9,451 bases of DNA from Synechococcus sp. PL34863bin_39. Lineage in GTDB: Bacteria; Cyanobacteriota; Cyanobacteriia; PCC-6307; Cyanobiaceae. The DNA lies in NCBI GenBank assembly GCA_011523155.1, contig WTHL01000225.1, forward strand, positions 1 through 9,451, given 5' to 3'. The notes beneath the pieces are model-generated. The model was not told the DNA's origin. It searched no databases and worked only from the letters and a program-made list of their open reading frames with translations. Both the position numbers and the translations under genes were made by a program. Positions 1 through 5,636 of the stretch are shown here, piece by piece. The number at the start of each line of letters is the position of its first letter. Position 1 is the first letter of the stretch.

Positions 1-443
1 ACCTCCATGCCATCGAGCCACACTTCCCAGCCCACACCCCAGGCGCCGAGGGTGGGGGACTCCCAGTTGTCTTCAACAAAGCGGATGTCGTGCTCGGCGG
101 CCTTGATACCAAGTGCTTCCAGCGATGCCAGATAGGTCTCCTGGATGCCATCGGGGGACGGCTTGATCAGCACCTGGTACTGGAAATAGTGCTGGGCCCG
201 GTTGGGGTTATCGCCGTAACGGCCGTCGGTCGGACGACGGCATGGCTCGGCATAGGCAACGGCCCAGGGCTCCGGACCGATCGCCCGCAGAACCGTGTGA
301 GGGCTCATCGTTCCCGCCCCCTTCTCCGTGTCGTAGGGCTGCAGCAACAGACAACCCTGCTCAGCCCAGAAGCGGTTGAGGGTGCTGATGATGTCCTGGA
401 AATGCAAAAGACTCTCTGCGACTGGATTGGGGCTGCCGAGCAT
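1..443 (-). CDS. glyQ: Glycyl-tRNA synthetase alpha subunit, N-terminal part (partial)
   Basis: The minus strand reads a protein beginning [18 protein letters not shown], with about 147 residues visible before the window ends, so the 3' half of the gene lies outside. The segments [50 protein letters not shown] and [11 protein letters not shown] are typical of the alpha subunit of the alpha2beta2 class II glycyl-tRNA synthetase. This enzyme charges tRNA-Gly with glycine in the cytosol; the alpha subunit carries the catalytic core and works with GlyS, which is not in the window. The ATG at 441-443 is the first in-frame start before the conserved helix, and no clear Shine-Dalgarno precedes it. 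The gene has the same orientation as the channel gene upstream, 191 bases away, so it may have its own promoter. Identity is very secure; the exact start is fairly secure. Confidence 0.95.
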   Translation of the reverse strand, partial: MLGSPNPVAESLLHFQDIISTLNRFWAEQGCLLLQPYDTEKGAGTMSPHTVLRAIGPEPWAVAYAEPCRRPTDGRYGDNPNRAQHYFQYQVLIKPSPDGIQETYLASLEALGIKAAEHDIRFVEDNWESPTLGAWGVGWEVWLDGME

Positions 444-504
444 CAGAGGAAATCGGTCTCAAGACGGATGCAGTGATTGCACCGTTTGGTCACGACTCCA
501 TCCC

Positions 505-527
505 GCTGCCCAGGCAACATGGGCAAC
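505..527. repeat. Inverted repeat in the leader region of glyQ
   Basis: GCTGCCCA (505-512) and TGGGCAAC (520-527) form an 8-position stem around a 7-base loop. Seven positions are Watson-Crick pairs and one is a G-U pair when read as RNA on the minus strand. It lies about 60 bases upstream of the glyQ start. No T-run follows on either strand, so it is not a classical intrinsic terminator. The rest of the 444-634 gap shows no tRNA, no repeat array and no convincing promoter boxes by eye. A role as a leader hairpin is only a guess. Confidence 0.4.
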
Positions 528-616
528 CGGATTCAAATTCTCGCAAGCCACCGGATCGGGCTCCGTTTCACCGCAGCCAGCCGATCTCAGACAGCGCGGC
601 AGTCCGCAGCCAACGC

Positions 617-652
617 GGGGGCAGCCGACAAGGCTCAGCGCCGCCTGCCCCC
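617..652. repeat. Inverted repeat straddling the end of the channel gene
   Basis: GGGGGCAG (617-624) and CTGCCCCC (645-652) are perfect 8-base inverted arms separated by 20 bases. The stop codon of the MscS-like gene (635-637) lies in the loop. The stem is seven-eighths G-C and would be stable in the minus-strand transcript. No T-tract follows the distal arm, so a canonical Rho-independent terminator is not supported. It could be a U-less terminator, a 3'-end stabilising hairpin, or chance in GC-rich DNA. Confidence 0.4.
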
Positions 653-2131
653 ACCTGACATTGAGGAATCTGCAGGCCCGGAGGCATCAAAAATCCGGCG
701 CATCAGACGCATCAGGCTGAGACGTCGTTTCTGCTCATGCTGCTCACTCGCTTCACTCGCTGCATCGCGCCGCTGGGCAATCAGGCTGCCCAGGCGTTCC
801 AGAACCCTTGGCTCTTGATCCATCACGGGAATGAGCGTGGATTTTTCAATGACAAGAATCACGGATTCCGCAAGACAACGGACACTCGCGCTGTGAGCAG
901 CCCCGGTGCACAGTGAGATTTCGCCGAAGAGATCGTTTCTTGTCAGGGTGGCGAGCACCCGCAGGCCACCAGGGCCTGAATGACGCTCAACCTGCACCTC
1001 CCCTTCAAGAAGCACGTAGAGCGCCTGGCCGACGCCGCCCTGGGCAATCACCAGCTCTCCTGGTGCAAAGCTCTCACAACGGGCCTGTTCAGCGAGCGTC
1101 GCCGCCACGCTGCGGTCCAGGGATGCAAAAAGCGGCAAGGCTTCAAGCCGAGTTTGAATCGTCCGCTTGTCGATGGCACGCGACGGCAGATGAACCGGCG
1201 ACCCATTCGTGCGTATGTCACGGATGGGAAAGGGAATGCTCTGTCCGATGCGGTGCAGGGAATACCAGATCTGCTCCAACAGATCACTGCGCACCTGGCG
1301 CATCTGAAGTGCTGAGCTCTGCCAGACCCTGAGTTGATAATTCACGGCACTGTCATCGAAACCCTCCACCCAGATTTTTGGCTGCGGTGTGGACAGGATC
1401 GATCGATGGTGTTGAACCACCGCTCGCAGCAACTCAATCGCCTGACGGGGCGGAAGGCTGTAATCCAGCCCGACATCGATGGTCTGACCAACAGGTTCCC
1501 CCGGCTGATAGCGATGCAGGCCGTCCGTGGCGATCCTGCCGTTGGGCACAACGACCAACGCACCCTCCAAGGTGCGAATTCGGGTGGTCATCAGCCTGAG
1601 GGAGGTGACGACACCGCGCGTAAACCCCAAATCAACCCAGTCCCCTTCGCGAAAAGGGGAATCCACCTGCAAGGACACACCGGCAAACAGATTTTTCAGG
1701 GTCTCCTGGGCCGCCAGGCCAACAACTGCAGTGAGAACGGCACTCGTCGCCGCCAGACCCACGAGATTGACCTGAAATTGCTGATGCACCACGACCAGGG
1801 TCAGGGCTGTCGCCACAGCCAAAGCCAGCAGATCACGGAGAATCTTGGTGACCGGGCGCCACCAGCCAAGATCACCAGGCAACTGCAGGAGCAACCAGAT
1901 CACGAGCCTGATCACCGACACCCCCAAAAGGAGCTGAATCGCCGCAGCCCTCCAGGCCGGGAGCACTGACATCGCCACAGGGAGGTGCTGAAGAATCGGG
2001 ATGCCGATAGCCGCCGCCAAGGGGAAACGCAGCGGTGGAGGGGCAATCCGCCTGGCGCGGCAGACACTGTGCAACAACACCAGAGCCAACGCACTGACAG
2101 CGCTGATCGCGACGACTGCGGTCATGACCAT
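635..2131 (-). CDS. MscS-family mechanosensitive channel with C-terminal cyclic-nucleotide-binding-like domain
   Basis: This 498-residue inner-membrane protein has an MscS core fused to a regulatory domain. Hydrophobic helices lie near residues 4-24, 36-56, 62-84 and 98-117. The pore helix follows at about 121-152 (AVLTAVVGLAAQETLKNLFAG), then the MscS beta domain with SPFREGDWV (158-166) and ALVVVPNGRI (191-200). A mixed alpha/beta cytosolic segment runs to about 310. Residues about 333-440 fit the cNMP-binding fold: LPLFASLD, FAPGELVIAQG, LYVLLEGEVQV and LFGEISLCTG. MscS channels release solutes during hypo-osmotic shock; fusion to this domain suggests ligand or voltage-like gating control, which is inference. 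In the phosphate-binding cassette the usual Pro-Arg pair is Ala412-His413, so cAMP binding is uncertain. A charged tail (about 455-482) may form a helix. The start used is the ATG at 2131; a second ATG two codons in is equally possible. No Shine-Dalgarno is visible. The gene lies 66 bases after the 116-residue gene, with a large hairpin between them. Confidence 0.9.
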   Translation of the reverse strand: MVMTAVVAISAVSALALVLLHSVCRARRIAPPPLRFPLAAAIGIPILQHLPVAMSVLPAWRAAAIQLLLGVSVIRLVIWLLLQLPGDLGWWRPVTKILRDLLALAVATALTLVVVHQQFQVNLVGLAATSAVLTAVVGLAAQETLKNLFAGVSLQVDSPFREGDWVDLGFTRGVVTSLRLMTTRIRTLEGALVVVPNGRIATDGLHRYQPGEPVGQTIDVGLDYSLPPRQAIELLRAVVQHHRSILSTPQPKIWVEGFDDSAVNYQLRVWQSSALQMRQVRSDLLEQIWYSLHRIGQSIPFPIRDIRTNGSPVHLPSRAIDKRTIQTRLEALPLFASLDRSVAATLAEQARCESFAPGELVIAQGGVGQALYVLLEGEVQVERHSGPGGLRVLATLTRNDLFGEISLCTGAAHSASVRCLAESVILVIEKSTLIPVMDQEPRVLERLGSLIAQRRDAASEASEQHEQKRRLSLMRLMRRIFDASGPADSSMSGGGRRR

Positions 2132-2146
2132 TGGGCAGGACGAGAT

Positions 2147-2193
2147 CGCAGCAATGCTCGCTCGCCTCTCGGCCCTGAGCGCTCATTGCTGCG
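2147..2193. repeat. Long hairpin between the 116-residue gene and the channel gene
   Basis: CGCAGCAATG (2147-2156) is perfectly complementary to CATTGCTGCG (2184-2193). Inside it, CT faces CT as a 2x2 internal loop (2157-2158 and 2182-2183), and then CGCTC (2159-2163) pairs with GAGCG (2177-2181). A 3-bp inner stem (GCC 2164-2166 with GGC 2171-2173) may cap it. The total is 15 stem pairs over 47 bases, filling most of the 66-base gap. On the minus strand it begins 4 bases after the upstream stop codon and ends 15 bases before the channel start. No U-run follows. Possible roles are mRNA processing or stability, attenuation or U-less termination between the two genes, or a small mobile palindrome. 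The pairing is directly visible; the function is not. Confidence 0.75.
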
Positions 2194-2197
2194 CGGA

Positions 2198-2548
2198 TCA
2201 CTCACTCTGCGCAAGACAGCGGTGCAGGTGGGCGATGGCATGGTGCCGATGGGGATTGCTGCGACTCGGACTCATCACCCCCAGCCAGAAGCTGCCATCA
2301 CCCTGAAACACAAGCACGGGCTTTGAGGCCGCCTTGCCATGGCATTCGAGCAAGGACATGCAGAGCTTTTCGGCCACCTCCATCCCTTTGGGCTTAACCC
2401 GCAGTCGACGCAACACCGGGTCCACCTGCGAGAACGAAACAAACGTGGCGCGCTGGGAGTCGGTGACCAGGATCATTCCGTCGAGCCACTGCACCTCAAC
2501 GAGCAGATCTTCAATCGAGGCCAGCAAAGAGGGAAGAGGGAACGCCAT
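2198..2548 (-). CDS. Conserved-looking hypothetical protein, 116 residues
   Basis: I do not recognise this family. The protein is soluble, with no signal peptide or membrane helix. Residues 1-35 look like an alpha/beta unit (PLPSLLASIEDLLVEVQWLD, then a beta-like MILVTD). Residues 37-52 carry FVSFSQVDPVLRRLRV, residues 55-69 an apparent helix, and residues 77-91 a beta-like PVLVFQGDGSFWLGV. The end is histidine-rich (HRHHAIAHLHR, 100-110). Support for a real gene: it fills the gap between menG (78 bases upstream) and the channel gene on the same strand, it uses ATG, and it has a good Shine-Dalgarno (GAGG, minus strand of 2557-2560) 8 bases before the start. That Shine-Dalgarno lies in a small hairpin. 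A weak -10-like TATTAG (minus strand of 2579-2584) could give it its own promoter. Function unknown. Confidence 0.75.
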   Translation of the reverse strand: MAFPLPSLLASIEDLLVEVQWLDGMILVTDSQRATFVSFSQVDPVLRRLRVKPKGMEVAEKLCMSLLECHGKAASKPVLVFQGDGSFWLGVMSPSRSNPHRHHAIAHLHRCLAQSE

Positions 2549-2553
2549 GGCCC

Positions 2554-2566
2554 AAGCCTCGGGCTT
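2554..2566 (-). promoter_or_regulatory. Ribosome-binding site of the 116-residue gene inside a small hairpin
   Basis: On the minus strand AAGCC-CGA-GGCTT folds as a perfect 5-bp stem with a 3-base loop. The Shine-Dalgarno GAGG spans the loop and stem, 8 bases before the ATG at 2548. It could partly mask translation initiation. The stem is short, so chance is possible. Confidence 0.4.
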
Positions 2567-2626
2567 AAGGATTTCTTTCTAATATCACCACCGCCCTTGT
2601 CGCAAACGACACAGGTCGAGACGGCC

Positions 2627-3334
2627 TTATGTCTCCAGAAGCAGGAGTCCCATCTGCCCCGCCAGAAGCGAACGATGCCGGGCCTTGCGAAACCCAGCTG
2701 CCAAGGCCATCGCCTCCTGCTCCTTCCCCGTCGCAAAGCACTTGAGGCTCTCTTCGAGGTAGGCGTACTGGTCCTTGAACCCAGCCAAGGCGGCGGCGGG
2801 CACGACAACCTTGCGCAGGTACTGCCGTTGAAAGATGGCGGCGAGGCTCTGCTCGGGAAGTCGATTGAAATCGAGCACGGCAGCGCGCCGATTGGGCTTC
2901 AGAACGCGGCACATCTCCGCAAGACCCGCAGCAGGATCAGCAAGATTCCGGAGGCCATAGGCCATCACGGCGCCGTCGGCAGAGGCGTTGGGAAGGCCTG
3001 TGGCCAGGGCATCCGCCTGCTGCCAACTGACCTTCAGCCAGGGTTCACGCCTGCGACGCGCCTCGGCCTGCCCAAGGGGCGCAGCCGCTGCATCAACACC
3101 GATCACCGAACCGGAGGGACGCACGGTCCTCGCGAGAGCCAACGCCAGATCGCCGGTGCCACAGCAGACGTCAAGCCAATGCTCTCCTGGCCGTGGATTC
3201 AGCCAGATCAGAGCCTGACGCTTCCACTGGCGGTGGAGCCCGAGGCTCAACACATCGTTTAAACGGTCGTAGCGGGGTGCCACGTCGTTGAACAGCTGCT
3301 CCACGGCAGCCGGATCACCTGGTTTCACAGCCAT
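2627..3334 (-). CDS. menG: Demethylphylloquinone / demethylmenaquinone methyltransferase (UbiE family)
   Basis: This is a 235-residue class I SAM-dependent methyltransferase. SAM motif I is LDVCCGTGD (54-62), the acidic end of strand 2 is VIGVDAAAAP (77-86), and the UbiE signatures AYGLRNLADP (125-134) and LKPNRRAAVLDFNRLP (145-160) are present, after an N-terminal FNDVAPRYDRLND (15-27). In cyanobacteria this enzyme carries out the last step of phylloquinone synthesis, the C-methylation of 2-phytyl-1,4-naphthoquinone; phylloquinone is the A1 electron carrier of photosystem I. The start chosen is the ATG at 3334, four bases after the stop of the small membrane gene. An in-frame ATG at 3355 would add 7 residues overlapping that gene and is less likely. 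Length is normal for the family. It lies in the hisF-small gene-menG unit and is probably co-transcribed and translationally coupled to its neighbour. UbiE-type ubiquinone activity is unlikely in this lineage. Confidence 0.94.
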   Translation of the reverse strand: MAVKPGDPAAVEQLFNDVAPRYDRLNDVLSLGLHRQWKRQALIWLNPRPGEHWLDVCCGTGDLALALARTVRPSGSVIGVDAAAAPLGQAEARRRREPWLKVSWQQADALATGLPNASADGAVMAYGLRNLADPAAGLAEMCRVLKPNRRAAVLDFNRLPEQSLAAIFQRQYLRKVVVPAAALAGFKDQYAYLEESLKCFATGKEQEAMALAAGFRKARHRSLLAGQMGLLLLET

Positions 3335-3338
3335 GGGG

Positions 3339-3557
3339 TCAGACCGGCAGCCCATTCAGGGTCATCACCATCACAAGAGTCAGTCCGACGGCGGCGGAAC
3401 AGACAAGGCATCCGGCCAGCATCAGGGAAAATTCCTGCTGTTCAATGGCGCTCTGCATCAACGAGAGAGCCCAGGCCACCAAAGTGATCACAAGCCCCGT
3501 GCTACACAGACCAAAAGGCATGATCCAGGTGTGATCAATCAGAGGCAGGGCAGCCAT
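3339..3557 (-). CDS. Small two-helix membrane protein of unknown function (72 residues)
   Basis: I do not recognise a named family. The protein has two hydrophobic helices, about residues 12-34 (PFGLCSTGLVITLVAWALSL) and 44-68 (SLMLAGCLVCSAAVGLTLVM). A short polar turn (QSAIEQQEF) joins them, and both ends are very short, so it should be a helical hairpin in the thylakoid or plasma membrane. Support for a real gene: it exactly fills the space between hisF (49 bases upstream) and menG (4 bases downstream) on the same strand, with an ATG start and a clear membrane-protein composition. The tight join to menG suggests translational coupling, and possibly a link to membrane-bound quinone synthesis; that is inference. 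Three cysteines lie within or next to the helices. No strong Shine-Dalgarno is visible. The 49-base gap before it holds a T6 run on the coding strand but no convincing terminator. Confidence 0.78.
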   Translation of the reverse strand: MAALPLIDHTWIMPFGLCSTGLVITLVAWALSLMQSAIEQQEFSLMLAGCLVCSAAVGLTLVMVMTLNGLPV

Positions 3558-3606
3558 CGGGGATCGAATCGGCAGTTACCAAAGTTCACCAACCATAAAA
3601 AACGCG

Positions 3607-4392
3607 TCACGCCTGTGGAGGGCGGATGCTCATCCCGCGGGACTGCAGATCGACCTTGATCTCCTCCACGGTGAGGACCCCGTCGTGCAGCAGTGAGGCC
3701 AGAAGAGCGGCGCTCGCCTGGCCGCCCCGAGGCCCCTGGTCAAGGGCCTCAGCGATGTGATCAAGGCATCCGGCCCCGCCGGATGCAATCACGGGCACAG
3801 GCACCGCCTGGGCGACAGCACGCGTCAGGGCAAGGTCGTACCCCGCCTGGGTGCCATCGCCATCCATCGAGGTCAGCAGAATTTCACCGGCCCCGAGATC
3901 GGCCACCCGTCGTGCCCAGCTGACGACGTCAAGTCCGGTGTTCTGACGACCGCCCTTCACAAAGACGTCCCAACCCTCGTCACCGGACTCACGGCGCCTG
4001 GCATCGATCGCCACGACGATGCACTGACAACCGAATCGATCAGCGCCGCGGGCAACCAGCTCAGGGTCACGCACTGCCGAGGAATTCAGGCTCACCTTGT
4101 CGGCACCGGCGCGTAACAGGTCTGTGATTCCCTCCACCGACGAGATGCCACCCCCGACGGTGAACGGGATCGTGACCTGCTCCGCGGTTCGGCGAACCAT
4201 CTCCACCAGGGTGGATCGCCCCTGATGGCTTGCGGCGATATCAAGGAACACCAGTTCGTCCGCTCCTGCCTGGCTGTAGCGGCACGCCAGCTCAACAGGG
4301 TCGCCGGCGTCGCGGAGGCCGACGAAGTTCACGCCTTTGACGACGCGGCCATCGGCAACGTCAAGACAGGGAATCAGGCGAAGGGCGACCAT
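3607..4392 (-). CDS. hisF: Imidazole glycerol phosphate synthase cyclase subunit
   Basis: This 261-residue TIM-barrel protein pairs with HisH (not in the window). Together they use ammonia from glutamine to convert PRFAR into imidazole glycerol phosphate and AICAR, in histidine and purine metabolism in the cytosol. The two catalytic aspartates are present at the family positions: Asp11 in RLIPCLDV (5-12) and Asp130 in VVAID (126-130). The phosphate-binding loops TVGGGI (78-83), DKVSLNS (98-104) and PVIASGGAG (200-208) are also there, as is [15 protein letters not shown] (172-186). The start is the ATG at 4392, giving the standard [12 protein letters not shown] opening. A longer in-frame reading from 4446 would run into the petP leader and is rejected. 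It heads the leftward unit and diverges from petP across 66 bases. No clear Shine-Dalgarno is seen. Confidence 0.98.
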   Translation of the reverse strand: MVALRLIPCLDVADGRVVKGVNFVGLRDAGDPVELACRYSQAGADELVFLDIAASHQGRSTLVEMVRRTAEQVTIPFTVGGGISSVEGITDLLRAGADKVSLNSSAVRDPELVARGADRFGCQCIVVAIDARRRESGDEGWDVFVKGGRQNTGLDVVSWARRVADLGAGEILLTSMDGDGTQAGYDLALTRAVAQAVPVPVIASGGAGCLDHIAEALDQGPRGGQASAALLASLLHDGVLTVEEIKVDLQSRGMSIRPPQA

Positions 4393-4458
4393 GACAACGA
4401 GAAGGAATGCATGGACGCGGCTGTTAGTGTGGCGCCCACTTTCCAAGCCTTGCAGGCC
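4393..4458. promoter_or_regulatory. Divergent promoter region between hisF and petP
   Basis: Two divergent gene starts are only 66 bases apart, so promoters for both units must lie here or within the flanking coding ends. I cannot pick confident -35/-10 pairs. A weak TG-TTAGTGT on the plus strand (4422-4430) resembles an extended -10 for petP. An imperfect palindrome, AGTG (4426-4429) with CACT (4437-4440), overlaps it and could be an operator, but short arms like these arise by chance. No NtcA-type GTA-N8-TAC site is seen. Confidence 0.45.
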
Positions 4459-4671
4459 ATGTCTCAGGCGACGATCAACATCGGTTCCAAGGTGCGGGTG
4501 ACCCGTGTTCGCGACCGCATCCCCTCAGCTCTCGTGGACCTTCTCCAGAAAGACGCCAGCGGCACGGTTGTGGATTTCCGCACCGTTGATGGCAAGGGGA
4601 TCGGGGTTGTTGTTGAACTCAGCAATGGATCAACCTGCTGGTTCTTCGATGACGAAATCGCTGCGGCCTGA
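4459..4671 (+). CDS. petP: Cytochrome b6f complex subunit PetP (DUF2862 family)
   Basis: This 70-residue protein starts [20 protein letters not shown] and ends in CWFFDDEI. The pattern [12 protein letters not shown] (11-22), [20 protein letters not shown] (34-53), then an aromatic WFFDDEI (61-67), matches the small SH3-like PetP family known from cyanobacteria and red algae. There it is a peripheral, cytosol-facing subunit of the b6f complex that influences electron flow between the photosystems. The ATG at 4459 gives the usual family length. An in-frame ATG at 4411 would add 16 residues ([16 protein letters not shown]) of unlikely sequence, and still longer readings enter hisF. It is the first gene of the rightward unit, 11 bases before chlG, which supports a photosynthetic role. 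Family assignment is from motif memory, so slightly less certain than for the larger genes. Confidence 0.88.
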   Translation: MSQATINIGSKVRVTRVRDRIPSALVDLLQKDASGTVVDFRTVDGKGIGVVVELSNGSTCWFFDDEIAAA

Positions 4672-4680
4672 GGTTTCAGG
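4667..4680 (+). promoter_or_regulatory. Hairpin at the petP-chlG junction covering a ribosome-binding site
   Basis: CCTGA-GGTT-TCAGG is a perfect 5-bp stem with a 4-base loop. It contains the petP stop codon (4669-4671) and the best Shine-Dalgarno for chlG (GAGG, 4670-4673, 9 bases before GTG). A ribosome finishing petP would melt it, so it could tie chlG translation to petP translation. The pairing is seen; the coupling is inferred. Confidence 0.45.
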
Positions 4681-4682
4681 AC

Positions 4683-5636
4683 GTGAGTGACGCCCGTCAA
4701 CTGCTGGGCATGAAGGGTGCCAGCGGCACCACCAGCATCTGGAAGCTGCGCCTGCAGCTGATGAAACCAGTGACCTGGATCCCCTTGATCTGGGGTGTTG
4801 TCTGCGGTGCTGCAGCAAGTGGTCAATACCAGTGGCGCCTGGATCACGTGGCAGCTGCCGTGGCCTGCATGGTGATGAGCGGTCCTCTCCTTGCAGGGTT
4901 CACGCAGACCATCAATGACTACTACGACCGCGAGATCGACGCGATCAACGAGCCTTATCGCCCGATTCCCAGCGGCGCCATCCCCCTGCTGCAGGTGAAA
5001 ATCCAGATCTGGGTTCTGCTTCTTGCAGGTCTGGGAGTCGCCTATTCCCTTGATCTCTGGGCCGGCCACACAACCCCGGTTGTCTTTGCCCTTGCCCTTG
5101 GCGGCTCTTTTGTCAGCTACATCTATTCAGCTCCTCCTCTCAAACTCAAGCAGAACGGCTGGCTTGGGAACTACGCGCTCGGGGCCAGCTACATCGCCCT
5201 TCCCTGGTGGGCAGGGCAGGCGCTCTTTGGCCAGCTCACCTGGGCGACTGCGCTGCTGACACTGGCTTACAGCCTTGCGGGACTCGGCATCGCGGTTGTC
5301 AATGATTTCAAGAGTGTGGAAGGCGATCAGGCCCTCGGCCTTCAATCCTTGCCTGTGGTCTTCGGAATCAAACGTGCCAGCTGGATCAGCGCCGGCATGA
5401 TTGATGTCTTCCAGTTGCTGATGGTTGCCGTTCTGATCGCCATCGGCCAACATTTCGCTGCGGTGCTGCTCGTGCTTCTGATCATTCCCCAGATCACCTT
5501 CCAGGACATCTGGCTTCTCCGTGATCCGGTTGCCTTCGATGTGAAATATCAGGCCAGCGCTCAACCCTTTCTTGTGCTCGGGATGCTTGTCACCGCCTTG
5601 GCCGTTGGCCACAGTCCACTGACAGCGTTGATGTGA
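4683..5636 (+). CDS. chlG: Chlorophyll synthase (chlorophyllide a geranylgeranyl/phytyl transferase)
   Basis: This 317-residue UbiA-superfamily prenyltransferase catalyses the last step of chlorophyll a synthesis, esterifying chlorophyllide a with geranylgeranyl or phytyl diphosphate in the thylakoid membrane. The first Asp-rich diphosphate/Mg site is NDYYDREIDAINEPYRPIPS (78-97) and the second is NDFKSVEGD (207-215). Several hydrophobic helices span the protein, including 32-48, 55-74, 107-125, 131-149, 186-206, 241-271 and 295-310. MKPVTWIPLIWGVVCGAAASG (27-47) is characteristic of ChlG and separates it from MenA, UbiA or homogentisate prenyltransferases. The GTG start at 4683 is preferred over the internal ATG at codon 10, because the leading RQLLGMKGA is itself a conserved ChlG opening. 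It lies 11 bases after petP, and its stop overlaps the next gene start as GTGA. Confidence 0.97.
   Translation: MSDARQLLGMKGASGTTSIWKLRLQLMKPVTWIPLIWGVVCGAAASGQYQWRLDHVAAAVACMVMSGPLLAGFTQTINDYYDREIDAINEPYRPIPSGAIPLLQVKIQIWVLLLAGLGVAYSLDLWAGHTTPVVFALALGGSFVSYIYSAPPLKLKQNGWLGNYALGASYIALPWWAGQALFGQLTWATALLTLAYSLAGLGIAVVNDFKSVEGDQALGLQSLPVVFGIKRASWISAGMIDVFQLLMVAVLIAIGQHFAAVLLVLLIIPQITFQDIWLLRDPVAFDVKYQASAQPFLVLGMLVTALAVGHSPLTALM

Noticed and set aside
477..818. Plus-strand open frames crossing the glyQ-channel gap
   Set aside because: They overlap the end of the channel gene antisense, have basic Ser/Arg-rich sequence typical of random GC-rich frames, and show no motif or good start signal.
1334..1969. 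211-codon open frame on the plus strand
   Set aside because: It is antisense to the MscS pore and beta-domain coding region, with Gln/Arg/His-rich shadow composition.
2598..2611. TGTCG-CAAA-CGACA hairpin after menG
   Set aside because: A 5-bp stem without a T-run; too short on its own to claim as a terminator or regulatory site.
2339..3262. 307-codon open frame on the plus strand
   Set aside because: It is antisense to menG and to the 116-residue gene and shows no motif; the overlapped MenG signatures are unambiguous.
3335..3355. Longer menG start at ATG 3355
   Set aside because: It would overlap the small membrane gene and add seven unlikely residues; the ATG at 3334 follows that gene's stop by 4 bases and fits the family.
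3597..3624. Possible terminator after hisF (4-bp CGCC/GGCG stem and T6 on the minus strand)
   Set aside because: The stem is only 4 bp, lies inside the last hisF codons, and is separated from the T-run by 7 bases, so it is too weak to call.
4411..4458. Longer petP start at ATG 4411
   Set aside because: The extra 16 residues are unlike the family, which begins close to the KVRV segment, and the extension would consume most of the hisF-petP promoter gap.
4464..5069. 201-codon open frame on the minus strand
   Set aside because: It is antisense to petP and chlG, both well supported; no domain is seen.
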